Positions 46,681 to 55,716 of a stretch of 64,000 bases of DNA are shown here, piece by piece (the stretch's first letter is position 1; every line of letters begins with the position of its first letter). The notes under the pieces were generated by a model. It ran no database searches and was not told where the DNA came from. It was given only the letters and a program-made list of their open reading frames with translations. A program made the position numbers and the translations under genes. Source of the stretch: Methylothermaceae bacteria B42 (GTDB lineage: Bacteria > Pseudomonadota > Gammaproteobacteria > Methylococcales > Methylothermaceae); the NCBI GenBank assembly GCA_001566965.1, contig LSNW01000031.1:62001-126000 (forward strand), given 5' to 3'.

Positions 46681-47127
46681 ATGCAATTTAACCGTATTCT
46701 TTTTCTTTGTGTCGCCAACTCCGCCCGCAGCCAGATGGCCGAGGCCCTGGCCCGCCGTCAATTTGGCGATGCGGTCGGGGTTTACTCCGCCGGCAGCCAA
46801 CCCAGCGGCCGGGTCAATCCCTATGCCATCCGGGTGTTGGAAGAAGCCGGTATCGATACTCGGGATTTGCGCAGCAAGGCCATTGACGAAATCGATCTCG
46901 ACGCTATGGATCTGATCGTCACCCTCTGCGCCGAAGAAGCTTGTCCGGTGGTGTCAGCCAGGGCGCGGCGCCTCGATTGGGCGATGCCGGATCCGGACCG
47001 CAAGGACGAGGACCTGACAGACGAGGAGCGGCTGGCGATCTTCCGCCAGACCCGCAATGCCATCGCCCAGCGTATCGAAGTGCTGGCGGCGCTGCGGGAT
47101 CTGCCCGCCTCACCCCGCAAGAGCTAA
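46681..47127 (+). CDS. arsC: Arsenate reductase, low-molecular-weight phosphatase type
   Basis: The 148-residue protein opens with the P-loop CVANSAR (Cys10 to Arg16). It has Cys83 and Cys88 in TLCAEEACPV, the pair that relays the disulfide in thioredoxin-coupled ArsC, and MPDPD near 106. It reduces arsenate to arsenite, which ACR3 exports. It lies 32 bp after the ACR3 gene. No arsR was seen. Confidence 0.9.
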   Translation: MQFNRILFLCVANSARSQMAEALARRQFGDAVGVYSAGSQPSGRVNPYAIRVLEEAGIDTRDLRSKAIDEIDLDAMDLIVTLCAEEACPVVSARARRLDWAMPDPDRKDEDLTDEERLAIFRQTRNAIAQRIEVLAALRDLPASPRKS

Positions 47128-47362
47128 CGCAGATGCCCGAGGATCAGGAACCGGTCGTATTAGTGTAATCATTGCGATTTACCCCACAGCCAATCCGAGC
47201 ATCGAGGGCCTACGGCCCGCCAGGGAATGCTTTCTCTTAGGAGCCTCCTTGAGCTATTTCTCTCCCTGATGAAACAACGCTATTTAGGAAAAATAGGCTA
47301 ACCATCTTTTTTTCCTCTAAAGCTTTACACTATCGGGATGATAAATTGACGCATCCTGGCCC
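47128..47362. other. Intergenic gap between arsC and the lipid transporter operon
   Basis: The 235-bp stretch contains a GGGCC-TAC-GGCCC hairpin near 47207-47217 and an AT-rich part near 47280-47340 that could hold the promoter of the next operon. No gene is seen. Confidence 0.3.
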
Positions 47363-48502
47363 ATGCCCAATGATACCGTTCGACACATAATTCCCGCCCG
47401 CCTGCATTTCGATGCGGCGGCGGGCCGTCTTTTTTTGGCGGGACACTGGACCGTGCTATGCCTGAATGACGAGGCGCTAATGGCAACTGTGCAGACCATA
47501 CCCAGCCGCGGGAAGATAGTCATCGATGGCCGGAAGCTCGAAGCCCTGGATACGGCCGGCGCCAGGGCAATTCTCGACATAAGAGCGCATTTGGAACAGG
47601 CCGGAAGCAGCGGGATTGATTTCGAGGGGTTTCCCAAGCCATATCAGCGTTTACTCACCCTAGTTAAAGAAACCCCAGCGGACAAACCGCCACCCCCACG
47701 GCAATTCGGGCTATTGGAACACCTCGGCAAGGTCAGCCTAGATATCTTGACGGATATGTTGTCCTATCTGGCCTTCATCGGCTCTCTTACCATGCAAACA
47801 CTGCGGTGGTTGCTGCATCCCCGCCGTATCCGCGTTCGCGAGATTTTAGCCGAAATCCAAATCGCCGGTGTAAACGCACTTTTCATTGTGGGCTTGTTGT
47901 CCTTTCTTATGGGCGTGGTGATTGCTTATCAAGGGGGAGATCCGTTAGACCGGTATGGCGCTAATATTTACATCGTCGATTTGGTTGGGTTGACCATCCT
48001 GCGGGAAATCGCTCCTCTGGTAACGGCCATCATCATGGCAGGCCGTACCGGTTCGGCCTTTACCGCTGAAATCGGCGCCATGCGCATTACCGAAGAGGTC
48101 GATGCACTGCGCAGCTTAGCGATCCATCCAACAGAAATTCTCGCATTACCCAAGCTTATCGCTATGATGACAGTGATGCCATTGTTGATCGTTTTTGCCG
48201 ATCTGGCTGGCCTGGCAGGTGGCATTGTCGTTTCCGATTTGTTGTTCGGCGTGAACTTGGAAAGTTATATTGAACGATTGCCGCAGACTTTTCTGATGCC
48301 CAGTTCTTTTTGGGTAGGGTTGGTCAAGGCGCCGGTGTATGCTTTGATCATTACTTCCATCGGCTGTCATCAAGGATTTCGGGTACGCGGTGGCGCCACC
48401 AGTGTCGGATACGCCACCACCCGCAGCGTGGTCCAGAGTATCTTTCTGGTGATCGTGGTGGATGCGTTGTTTTCCATTCTTTTCAACAAGCTGGATTTAT
48501 GA
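47363..48502 (+). CDS. MlaE-type ABC permease with N-terminal STAS-like domain
   Basis: The 379-residue protein has a soluble N-terminal domain (about 1-105) resembling STAS/MlaB (KIVIDGRKLEALDTAGARAIL). An MlaE permease follows with about five helices (FIVGLLSFLMGVVIAYQGGD, EIAPLVTAIIMAGRTGSAFTAEIG, MRITEEVDAL). MlaE forms the membrane part of phospholipid transporters that maintain outer-membrane asymmetry. The fused STAS part replaces a separate MlaB. The stop overlaps the next ATG (ATGA). Confidence 0.88.
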   Translation: MPNDTVRHIIPARLHFDAAAGRLFLAGHWTVLCLNDEALMATVQTIPSRGKIVIDGRKLEALDTAGARAILDIRAHLEQAGSSGIDFEGFPKPYQRLLTLVKETPADKPPPPRQFGLLEHLGKVSLDILTDMLSYLAFIGSLTMQTLRWLLHPRRIRVREILAEIQIAGVNALFIVGLLSFLMGVVIAYQGGDPLDRYGANIYIVDLVGLTILREIAPLVTAIIMAGRTGSAFTAEIGAMRITEEVDALRSLAIHPTEILALPKLIAMMTVMPLLIVFADLAGLAGGIVVSDLLFGVNLESYIERLPQTFLMPSSFWVGLVKAPVYALIITSIGCHQGFRVRGGATSVGYATTRSVVQSIFLVIVVDALFSILFNKLDL

Positions 48503-49278
48503 AGACAGAACCGGTGATCCAGTTGCGGGATATCAATAACCGTTTCGATCACAATCTGGTGCACCAGGGCCTGTCGCTGGAAGTGTACCGAGGCGAGATC
48601 CTGGGAATCATCGGCGTTTCCGGCAGCGGCAAAAGTGTATTGCTGCGCACCATGGCTTTGCTGCATCGGCCTTTTTCCGGTAAGGTCCGTATCTTCGGCC
48701 ATGATGCCTTTTCCCTTGGCTTGGAAGAAGAAAAGCGAATGCGGCTAAAATTGGGCTTCATGTTTCAAAATGGCGCCTTGTTCAGCAGTCTGACCGTATT
48801 CGAAAATGTCCGTTTTCCCTTGGACGAACATACCCGCCTGACGCAGCGAATCAAAAGTGAAGTGGTGATGCTCAAAATCCATCTAGCAGGCCTAGAAACC
48901 GAAGCCGCCGCCAAATATCCCCGTGAGCTTTCCGGCGGGATGGTCAAGCGTGCAGCCCTTGCCCGGACTTTGGTGCTCGACCCGGCCGTATTGTTTCTGG
49001 ATGAACCCACCTCCGGATTGGACCCTGTCACCGCAAGCACCTTTGATACACTGGTTGCAGAACTCAAAAATATGCTCGATCTGACAGTGGTGATGGTCAC
49101 CCACGACTTGGATACCTTGTGGAATACCACTGACCGGGTGGCTTTTTTGGCGGACCGGCGTATCGTTGCGGTGGCGCCCATTCAAGAACTGATAAACCAT
49201 CCGCATCCCGCTATCATGTCTTATTTTTCAGGGCGGCGCCGGCAGCCGCCCCAGGAACGGGCATGGAAAGCAAAGTAA
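48499..49278 (+). CDS. MlaF-type ABC ATP-binding protein
   Basis: From ATG 48499 the 259-residue product has Walker A GVSGSGKS, signature LSGGMVKRAALAR, Walker B VLFLDEPTSGLDP and switch VTHDLD. It powers the MlaE permease. The frame extends upstream to 48310 inside mlaE, but the ATGA overlap sets the start. The end overlaps the next gene by 16 bp. Confidence 0.9.
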   Translation: MKTEPVIQLRDINNRFDHNLVHQGLSLEVYRGEILGIIGVSGSGKSVLLRTMALLHRPFSGKVRIFGHDAFSLGLEEEKRMRLKLGFMFQNGALFSSLTVFENVRFPLDEHTRLTQRIKSEVVMLKIHLAGLETEAAAKYPRELSGGMVKRAALARTLVLDPAVLFLDEPTSGLDPVTASTFDTLVAELKNMLDLTVVMVTHDLDTLWNTTDRVAFLADRRIVAVAPIQELINHPHPAIMSYFSGRRRQPPQERAWKAK

Positions 49279-50207
49279 ACTACGCGCTGGTGGGGTTGTT
49301 CGTGCTCGTGCTCACGGTAGTCACCATTGTCGCTGGCATGTGGTTGGCATCCGATGTTCGGTTTACCCGATATCATCCCTATGTCGTTTATTTCACCGAG
49401 TCCGTGGCCGGCCTCAATCCCAATGCGCCGGTGAAATACCGCGGCGTCAATGTGGGCCGGGTGGAAAAGATGCAAATCGACCCCAAAAATCCCACCCGGG
49501 TTCGGATTCTGATGGATATTGCAGCTGACACTCCCATCCGCACCGACACTTACGCCATGTTAAAAGTCCAAGGGCTGACCGGCATCGCCTTCGTTGAGCT
49601 GGAAGGCGGCGCCAAGGGAGAACCGCTCACCAGTCCCTTGCCCGATGGCACCATTGCCGAGATTCCATCCAAAACCTCATTCTCCAATCGCCTGGACGAG
49701 GCCTTGAGCCATGCGGCCGTCACCATTGATCAAATAGGTAATCGCTTAATGGCCCTTTTGGATCAAACCACCATAGAATCCTTCCACAAGACGCTTCATC
49801 ACCTCGAGCGGATGACTGCTGAATTGGACCGCGACAAAGAACATTTGCACAAGATTTTGACCAATGCGGACACATTTTCCTCCACCCTTGCCCAAGCCGG
49901 ACAGTCGTTGCCTATGCTCCTCAATAACATCAACCGGCTGATAAAGGATTACGATCAGTTGAGTCTCAAACTTTCCGCTACCGCGGCCACGCTGACCCAA
50001 CTCGGTGAAAACCTGGAAAAGACCAGCGGCAGCGTGGGCCAGGATCTGCGTAAGACCTCACGCACGCTTGAAGCCGAGATACGCCGTCTATCGCTTGCAG
50101 TCGCCCGGGCGGCCCGTGATCTCAGCAGCTTGACCCGCAAACTCGACAACCACCCCAACGCCTTGCTTTACGGCAACCCGCAACCCCCTCCCGGACCAGG
50201 AGAATAA
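49263..50207 (+). CDS. MlaD-like MCE-domain protein
   Basis: The 314-residue protein has one N-terminal membrane helix (about 8-28). An MCE domain (about 38-115) contains YFTESVAGLNPNAPVKYRG and LKVQGLTGIAFVELEGG. A long helical tail with heptad-like segments follows (about 150-290). It binds phospholipid and forms the periplasmic ring on the MlaEF transporter. The tail is longer than in E. coli MlaD, which suggests a needle-like extension as in YebT/PqiB-type proteins or a link to the lipoprotein downstream. Confidence 0.88.
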   Translation: MESKVNYALVGLFVLVLTVVTIVAGMWLASDVRFTRYHPYVVYFTESVAGLNPNAPVKYRGVNVGRVEKMQIDPKNPTRVRILMDIAADTPIRTDTYAMLKVQGLTGIAFVELEGGAKGEPLTSPLPDGTIAEIPSKTSFSNRLDEALSHAAVTIDQIGNRLMALLDQTTIESFHKTLHHLERMTAELDRDKEHLHKILTNADTFSSTLAQAGQSLPMLLNNINRLIKDYDQLSLKLSATAATLTQLGENLEKTSGSVGQDLRKTSRTLEAEIRRLSLAVARAARDLSSLTRKLDNHPNALLYGNPQPPPGPGE

Positions 50208-50212
50208 CCAAG

Positions 50213-50836
50213 ATGATTCCTATATCACCTCTGACCTGGAGAATAACTTGGCTTGTCTTTTCTCTTGTCCTCATGGGTGGTGGCTGCTCTCCCCTGCCCA
50301 GCCGTCCACAAGAAAAAATATTGCTCACCCTCGAAGCGCCAAAACCGCAACCTCTCAATCAGCCGCGTAAAAAACAAGTACTGTTGCTCGAACATGTCAA
50401 CGCGGTTGCCAGCCTGCGCCAGACAAATATTCTTTACCGCAGCGATGGCCCTTCGGTTTCCTACTTCGCCAATCACCGATGGCTGGCCATGCCCGCCGAC
50501 CTGATCGACCAGGCCCTCATGGAATCCTTGGCGCCGCGTCTTCCCTATGCCAGCGTGGTGCGTCCCGAACAAGGGCTGGCGGCCAATCGTGCTCTGTCTC
50601 TTGTTTTGCTGCATCTGGAGCAAGCATTTACGGCCAACGGACAAAGCCATGAGCGGCTTGAAATGCTTGCCCAGCTCCTAGACCTGAACCACGGACGGGT
50701 GATCGGATCGCGCATCTTCCGCTACCTCGAACCTGCTCCCACAGCTACGGCCGAAGGCGGCGCCCTGGCTGCAGGCACCGCCCTTAGCCGATTGTTTGAT
50801 GATTTACGGGCGTGGCTGGGAGAAGTCGATCCCTAG
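50213..50836 (+). CDS. ABC-type transport auxiliary lipoprotein (PqiC/DUF330-like)
   Basis: The 207-residue product has a lipoprotein signal with Cys in GGGCSPL (about residue 24). An ABC_trans_aux-type domain follows, with a DGPSVSYFANHRWLAMPADL pattern and LIDQALMESL. Such lipoproteins partner MCE transporters on the inner face of the outer membrane. It starts 5 bp after the MCE gene and ends the operon. This four-gene set lacks MlaC, so it is a paralogous MCE system rather than classical Mla. Confidence 0.85.
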   Translation: MIPISPLTWRITWLVFSLVLMGGGCSPLPSRPQEKILLTLEAPKPQPLNQPRKKQVLLLEHVNAVASLRQTNILYRSDGPSVSYFANHRWLAMPADLIDQALMESLAPRLPYASVVRPEQGLAANRALSLVLLHLEQAFTANGQSHERLEMLAQLLDLNHGRVIGSRIFRYLEPAPTATAEGGALAAGTALSRLFDDLRAWLGEVDP

Positions 50837-50884
50837 TTAAAAGTAATCGGCCCTTTCTTGAAATAACACTGTGGAAAGCAAATC

Positions 50885-51295
50885 ATGAAACCACCAAAGA
50901 CCGAAAAGCTAGAATTGAAGGAACTGGTCGCCATGGGTGTCGGTGGGATGGTGGGAGGCGGTATTTTTTCGGTCCTGGGATTGTCGGCCAGTCTGGCAGG
51001 ACACGCAGCACCCCTTGCCTTCGTCCTGGGAGGCATGATCGCCCTGTTAACCGGTTGGTCTTATGCGCGGCTGGGATTGGTCTATCATTCCGACGGTGGC
51101 AGTTTTACTTATTTAGAAAAAACCTTCGTGCATCACAATATCGCCGCCTTGGGTGGATGGTTGCTGCTGTCTGGATACATCGGCACTATGGCGATCTATG
51201 CCTACACTTTCGGAGTTTATGGCGCGGTAATGCCGGGGGAAGCTGCTAGTTATGCCGGCCCTGCGACCTATGTACAACCACCGGAGGGGTCCTGA
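50885..51295 (+). pseudogene. Truncated APC-superfamily amino acid permease
   Basis: ATG 50885 opens a frame with the typical start of APC permeases: ELVAMGVGGMVGGGIFSVLG for helix 1, then GGMIALLTGWSYARLG and GGSFTYLEKTF. It keeps about three helices (120 residues of an expected 400-450) and then loses similarity (MPGEAASYAGPATYVQ). It stops two bases before gpmA. The 3' part has been deleted, and the gpmA ribosome site now lies in its last codons. Confidence 0.75.
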
Positions 51296-51297
51296 TC

Positions 51298-51981
51298 ATG
51301 GCACGTCTTATTTTGGTTCGGCACGGGCAATCAATCTGGAATCTGCAAAACCGGTTTACCGGCTGGGTGGATGTGTCCCTCAGCCGACACGGGATGGAAG
51401 AGGCCGAACGGGTGGGCAAACGTTTGGCCAATGAACGTTTCGATGTAGCCTTCACCTCGATGTTGATCCGGGCCCAAGACACCTTATATGAAATTCTCAA
51501 ACAAAACCGCTTCTGTGATCAATATGTGCGGATTCATGAACAGAGCCGGGAATGGTATGAACATTTCATCCCTGCTCCGGGGGATTTAGCGGAACTGAAA
51601 ATCTATACATCAGAAAAGCTCAACGAACGCTACTATGGCGATTTGCAGGGATTGAACAAGGATAAGGCGCGCGAGCAGTATGGCCATGAGCAAGTTCATT
51701 TGTGGCGCCGCAGTTACGATGTGCCGCCCCCCAATGGCGAGAGCCTGAAGATGACCGCCGAGCGTGTGCTGCCCTATTACCATGCGCATATCGAACCGGA
51801 ACTGCGGGCTGGCAAGGAAGTGCTGGTCTCAGCCCATGGCAACTCCCTACGCGCGCTTGTCATGCATATTGAGACGCTTTCACCAGAAGAAATCATTCAA
51901 AGGGAAATTCCTACCGGCACACCAATTATCTACACCTTTTCTCCTAATATGGAACTGAAAGGAATATCGGTACTGGATTGA
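51298..51981 (+). CDS. gpmA: 2,3-bisphosphoglycerate-dependent phosphoglycerate mutase
   Basis: The 227-residue protein has LVRHGQSIWN (phospho-His9), FTGWVDVSLSRHG, SREWYEHF, ERYYGDLQGLNK and VSAHGNSLRAL with the second His. It interconverts 3- and 2-phosphoglycerate in glycolysis and gluconeogenesis. GGAGGGG precedes the ATG. The gene is convergent with ldhA. Confidence 0.92.
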   Translation: MARLILVRHGQSIWNLQNRFTGWVDVSLSRHGMEEAERVGKRLANERFDVAFTSMLIRAQDTLYEILKQNRFCDQYVRIHEQSREWYEHFIPAPGDLAELKIYTSEKLNERYYGDLQGLNKDKAREQYGHEQVHLWRRSYDVPPPNGESLKMTAERVLPYYHAHIEPELRAGKEVLVSAHGNSLRALVMHIETLSPEEIIQREIPTGTPIIYTFSPNMELKGISVLD

Positions 51982-52016
51982 GCTGAAGCTGGTGGACCAG
52001 CGCAGATCAATCACCA

Positions 52017-52080
52017 ACTCTATCAGCCTTTTGAGTCTCTAGCTATATAGAGCGTCCTAAGTGGATAGAGTCTTTTTATT
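52017..52080. terminator. Candidate terminator between gpmA and ldhA
   Basis: ACTCTATC (52017-52024) pairs with GATAGAGT (52064-52071), enclosing a smaller stem near CTCTAGCTATATAGAG. CTTTTTATT follows on the plus strand. It overlaps the last codons of ldhA and could stop gpmA transcripts. Confidence 0.4.
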
Positions 52081-53100
52081 TCCATTCTTAGTGGCGGTAC
52101 TAATGACATGCTCTGGCTTCAATTCGTTGTCGTTGCTACGACCGGCGGCAAAGTCACTGATGTTTTCAATGGTGGTCCTAGCGATCGTCGTCAGAGCTTC
52201 CCGGGTGAAGAAGGCCTGATGACCGGTCACGATCACATTGGGAAAGGTGAGCAGCCTCGCGAAGACATCATCGGCAATGACCTGGTCGGAGAGATCACGA
52301 TAATACATATGGCCTTCCTCCTCATAGACATCCAGTCCCACGGCGCCGATTTGTCCTGCCTTGAGGGCCTCTATCAGCGCCTCGGTGTCCACCAGGCCGC
52401 CCCGGCTGGTATTGATCAGCATGGCACCTGATTTCATGTGGGTAATGGTCTTGTCGTGGATCAAATGATGGGTCTGGGGTGTCAGGGGCGCATGCAAGCT
52501 GACGATGTCCGACTGGGCCAGCAGGTCGTTCAGTTCAACATAGTGCATGCCCAGGTCGATGCACGTCTGATTCGGGTACTTGTCGTATCCCAGGAGTGTA
52601 CAGCCAAAACCTTGCATGATCCCGGCCAGGACGGTACCGATCTTGCCGGTACCGACAATGCCGATGGTCTTGCCGTGGAGATCGAAACCAAGCAGTCCAT
52701 CCAGCAGGAAGTTTCCCTCGCGGATCCGATTGTAGGCCCGGTGGATCTTGCGGTTCAAGGCCAGGATCAGACCCACCGCGAACTCGGCCACGGCATAGGG
52801 GGAATACCGGCTGACCCGCATCACGGTGAGGCCCAATGATTGCGCCGCCTCGAGATCGACGTTGTTAAAACCGGTACAGCGTAAAGCGACCAGCCGAGTC
52901 CCCCCACCGGCAAGTCTTTTCAGGACCTCGGCATCCAGTTTGTCTTCGACGAAACAGCAAACCGCTGGAATTCCCCAGGCCAGTGCGGCGGTGTCTATAT
53001 CCAATGCGGCCGGAGTGTATTTGAGTTCGTGTTTGCCCTGGTTGGCGGCCTCCAGGTATTCCTGATCGTAAGAGTGGGTGCTGTAGACTAGAACCTTCAT
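52057..53100 (-). CDS. ldhA: D-lactate dehydrogenase (NAD-dependent 2-hydroxyacid dehydrogenase)
   Basis: The 347-residue protein has the NAD motif GKTIGIVGTGKIG (about residue 149). It has SRYSPYAVAEFAVGL, HAPLTPQTHHLI and the catalytic Arg/Glu/His set (INTSRGGLVDTEAL, DVYEEEG, GHQAFFTREAL). The sequence pattern YSTHSYDQEYLEAAN at the N-terminus is that of LdhA. It reduces pyruvate to D-lactate. AGGAAG lies before the ATG. It follows gap by 51 bp on the same strand, so the two are probably one operon, linking NADH made by GAPDH to NADH use. Confidence 0.9.
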   Translation of the reverse strand: MKVLVYSTHSYDQEYLEAANQGKHELKYTPAALDIDTAALAWGIPAVCCFVEDKLDAEVLKRLAGGGTRLVALRCTGFNNVDLEAAQSLGLTVMRVSRYSPYAVAEFAVGLILALNRKIHRAYNRIREGNFLLDGLLGFDLHGKTIGIVGTGKIGTVLAGIMQGFGCTLLGYDKYPNQTCIDLGMHYVELNDLLAQSDIVSLHAPLTPQTHHLIHDKTITHMKSGAMLINTSRGGLVDTEALIEALKAGQIGAVGLDVYEEEGHMYYRDLSDQVIADDVFARLLTFPNVIVTGHQAFFTREALTTIARTTIENISDFAAGRSNDNELKPEHVISTATKNGNKKTLST

Positions 53101-53151
53101 GCTAACTTCCTGCGGTAAGGAGGAATAGGGGAAGCAAAATCGTCCATCTGC

Positions 53152-54156
53152 TTATAGGGGCAGGCGCCCGACGGCATCCAACAAGCGCCGCGAATAGCCG
53201 AATTCGTTATCGTACCAGACCTGCACCTTGACCATGCTGCCTTGCACCACGCGGGTTGAAAGAGCGTGGACGATCCCGGAGTGGGGGTCATCAATAATGT
53301 CGGCGGAAACCAATGGTTCCTCCGTATAACCAAGGATGCCCTGCAACGGCCCTTCAGCGGCGGCTTTGGCAAAGGCGGCGTTGACTTGCGCCTCCGTCAC
53401 CGTCTGCCTGAGATCGGCGCTGATGTCGGTCAATGCCCCATCGGGGATGGGGGCACGCACGGCCAGAGCCCGGATTCGCCCTTGGAGTTCTGGCAGGACC
53501 AGGGTGGTGGCCACGTCGGACCCGGTGGTGGTGGGGATGAGTGAGATCGCTGCGGCACGGCCGCGAATTTTCTTCCTGGCCGGTCTGTCAACCAAAGCTT
53601 GGGTGGCGGTGTAGGCGTGGATGGTCGTGACGAGCACCTGCTCAATCCCAAAGTTGTCAATGAGCACTTTGAGCGGCGGTACCAGGGAATTGGTGGTACA
53701 CGAGGCGTTAGAGATAACTTGGTGCTTTTGCGGGTTAAATTCATGATCGTTCACACCGACGACCAGGGTAAGGTCGGCATCCTGGGAAGGCGCGCTGATC
53801 AGAACCCGCCGCGCTCCGGCAGCCAGGTGTTGGGCTGCCAGATCGCGCTTGGTGAAAAAGCCGGTACACTCGATGACCACGTCCACCCCCAGATCCTTCC
53901 AGGGAAGTTGCGCCGGATCTTTTTGCGCGAAGACCTTGATCTCGCGCTTCCCCAGCCGGATGGAATCCGGTGTGGCCTCCACTGGGCAGGGAGTACGCCC
54001 ATGGACAGAATCGTACTTGATGAGGTAGGCCAGATCATCCGTGGGCACCAAGTCATTGGCAGCCACTAATTCCACGCCTTCAGGCTGCGCCTCCATATAG
54101 TGTCGCACCACTAGGCGCCCGATACGCCCTAGCCCATTAATAGCGATTCTTTTCAT
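53152..54156 (-). CDS. gap: Glyceraldehyde-3-phosphate dehydrogenase, type I
   Basis: From ATG 54156 (AGGAGGG just upstream) the 334-residue protein has INGLGRIGRLV, catalytic Cys153 in SNASCTTNS, GRAAAISLIPTTTG, and YDNEFGYSRRLLDAV. AANDL after the second strand points to NAD use. The open frame extends to 54222, but the strong ribosome site sets the start. It oxidises glyceraldehyde 3-phosphate in glycolysis. Confidence 0.93.
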   Translation of the reverse strand: MKRIAINGLGRIGRLVVRHYMEAQPEGVELVAANDLVPTDDLAYLIKYDSVHGRTPCPVEATPDSIRLGKREIKVFAQKDPAQLPWKDLGVDVVIECTGFFTKRDLAAQHLAAGARRVLISAPSQDADLTLVVGVNDHEFNPQKHQVISNASCTTNSLVPPLKVLIDNFGIEQVLVTTIHAYTATQALVDRPARKKIRGRAAAISLIPTTTGSDVATTLVLPELQGRIRALAVRAPIPDGALTDISADLRQTVTEAQVNAAFAKAAAEGPLQGILGYTEEPLVSADIIDDPHSGIVHALSTRVVQGSMVKVQVWYDNEFGYSRRLLDAVGRLPL

Positions 54157-54698
54157 GACTACCCTCCTGCTTATTGACATGTACTCTTTTTGAAAAACCC
54201 TATACTTTGATGGATTTGACATATCTGCATAGGTTCATGCGTGATTCTAGAATTCTCTAATTTTGATTTATGACGTCTCTCCACCTTCACGTTTTCAAAC
54301 CATCGAGATACTTCGGCATGGCTAGAGTGCAACATTTTTTTCTTGGATTCTTTTCTTGCTACTCTCAAAGGCAGGTAAGCCATGCTTTTTTCTGCTCTGT
54401 GGTGGAACACACTACGTGTGACATCAGATAACGCCTAGAACTTGCATCTGGCACAACCGCCGATGCCCTCTCAACTTCATGCAGCACGTGTTTTCCTGCT
54501 GCGTCTTTTCATGCAGAGCGGTGTATGCTTTTTGCCTCCTCCCTTGATTTCTAGCTTGTCCATGCCTTTTTAGGGTTAAATGTATTATATGAGGAGCAAG
54601 CTTGGTGGACTGTCATTCATATGACACCATCAAAAGATTTTCAAGGGAAACAACTCCCGGCACCGATCAGCCGGTGGCGATTCGTTGAGAACCAACAC
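54157..54698. promoter_or_regulatory. Long upstream region of gap
   Basis: This 542-bp stretch between gap and the regulator gene holds no convincing protein. It contains one perfect dyad (54611-54626) and an AT-rich part near 54170-54260 that could hold the gap promoter. Short frames on both strands lack ribosome sites. An unrecognised small RNA cannot be excluded. Confidence 0.35.
54611..54626. promoter_or_regulatory. TGTCA-N6-TGACA dyad, candidate site for the adjacent Crp/Fnr regulator
   Basis: TGTCATTCATATGACA is a perfect 16-bp palindrome with the half-site spacing of CRP sites but TGTCA in place of TGTGA. It lies 455 bp upstream of gap and just past the end of the regulator gene. A second site of the same form lies at 55581. 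Confidence 0.55.
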
Positions 54699-55436
54699 TT
54701 ATATTCGGAAGTCGTGTGACAAAAACTTCTCTGCCTTTAGTTTTAGCGCTTCTAGTTCCATGACAACCCGGTGCCTGGTCTGTCCGGCCAGTATTCCTTT
54801 ATGTCGTAACGCTTGTAGATGTCGATTCACCACCTGCCGGGTCGAGCCAATCATGTGGGCAAGGGCATCATGAGACAAATCGTGGATCAGCCTGACAGTG
54901 TGTGGGCCCTTTTCTGAGGTCGAATCAGGAATGGTATGGCGTAAAATCAAGCGTGCCAGTCGAGTAGCGGTGTCTTTTGTGGCCAAATCCATCGCCAACT
55001 CTTCCAGGGCGCGCATTTGCTCACCCAAGTAGGGTAAGAAATTGCGGTTGAATTCCGGGTAACGGTTTATCCATTCACGTACCGTTTGCATGCTAGTAGT
55101 GAGCAAAAGAAGGTCATCCAGGACGACTGGCGTGATCGAGTGTGGCTGGCCATCCAACAGAGTAATCACATCAAACCCCTCTCCGGGACCCATGATGAAA
55201 AGAATCACCTGATCCCCCGATTCCGCATCGATATACTCGATTTTAACCCGACCCTCGAGAATCAGGTGGAACCGCTCGATCAACGATGATGGCTCCACAA
55301 GCGTCCCCCGATTCCAGGTCTCGAGCTGAAAATGTCCAAGCATATTACTTAGGATTTCATCAGATAAGCCTCTGAACAAGGGCGACTGTGAGAGTTGGCA
55401 TTTACAGCGCTGATAAAGGGGTGAGTTGATATTCAT
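54699..55436 (-). CDS. Crp/Fnr-family transcriptional regulator
   Basis: From ATG 55436 the 245-residue protein has a cyclic-nucleotide-type sensor domain (SLIERFHLILEGRVKIEY, LFIMGPGEGFDVITLLDG), a dimer helix and a winged helix. The recognition helix is IGSTRQVVNRHLQAL. At the places of CRP Arg180-Glu181-Arg185 it has Arg-Gln-Arg. Gln at the second place is also found in the CO sensor CooA, as I recall, which reads TGTCA half-sites. No CooA heme ligands (Cys75, His77) are seen and no FNR cysteine cluster, so the effector is unknown. A GTG at 55469 is a possible earlier start. It is divergent from ppsA. Confidence 0.85.
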   Translation of the reverse strand: MNINSPLYQRCKCQLSQSPLFRGLSDEILSNMLGHFQLETWNRGTLVEPSSLIERFHLILEGRVKIEYIDAESGDQVILFIMGPGEGFDVITLLDGQPHSITPVVLDDLLLLTTSMQTVREWINRYPEFNRNFLPYLGEQMRALEELAMDLATKDTATRLARLILRHTIPDSTSEKGPHTVRLIHDLSHDALAHMIGSTRQVVNRHLQALRHKGILAGQTRHRVVMELEALKLKAEKFLSHDFRI

Positions 55437-55580
55437 CTTTTTGTCCCGGTCATGGTGTCTGTCGCTCACATGAAAACAGACTTAGTGAGTGGCCAAAGCC
55501 TAAAAAGGCATAAAAAAGCTCATATTATCAATGAAGTAAAGTTATCTCGTAAAAGACGACGCCTCTCCCAGGCCGACAAC

Positions 55581-55596
55581 TGTCATCTTAGTGACA
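55581..55596. promoter_or_regulatory. TGTCA-N6-TGACA site between the regulator and ppsA
   Basis: TGTCATCTTAGTGACA has the same half-sites and spacing as the dyad at 54611. It lies midway between the regulator start (144 bp) and the ppsA start (120 bp), fitting autoregulation and control of ppsA. Confidence 0.55.
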
Positions 55597-55716
55597 TACA
55601 TTATCCCCATCTAGAGATAGTATGCATACTCTGCCTGCCCATCAGGGATCCACTGGCCAACTTTTACGGTACGTCGGTTTCCTGGGGAAGAGTGCTAAGA
55701 CGACAGGAGGATAAAA

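Noticed and set aside
54171-54410. 79-codon minus-strand frame upstream of gap
   Set aside because: Overlaps the gap ribosome site and has no recognisable sequence; likely chance.
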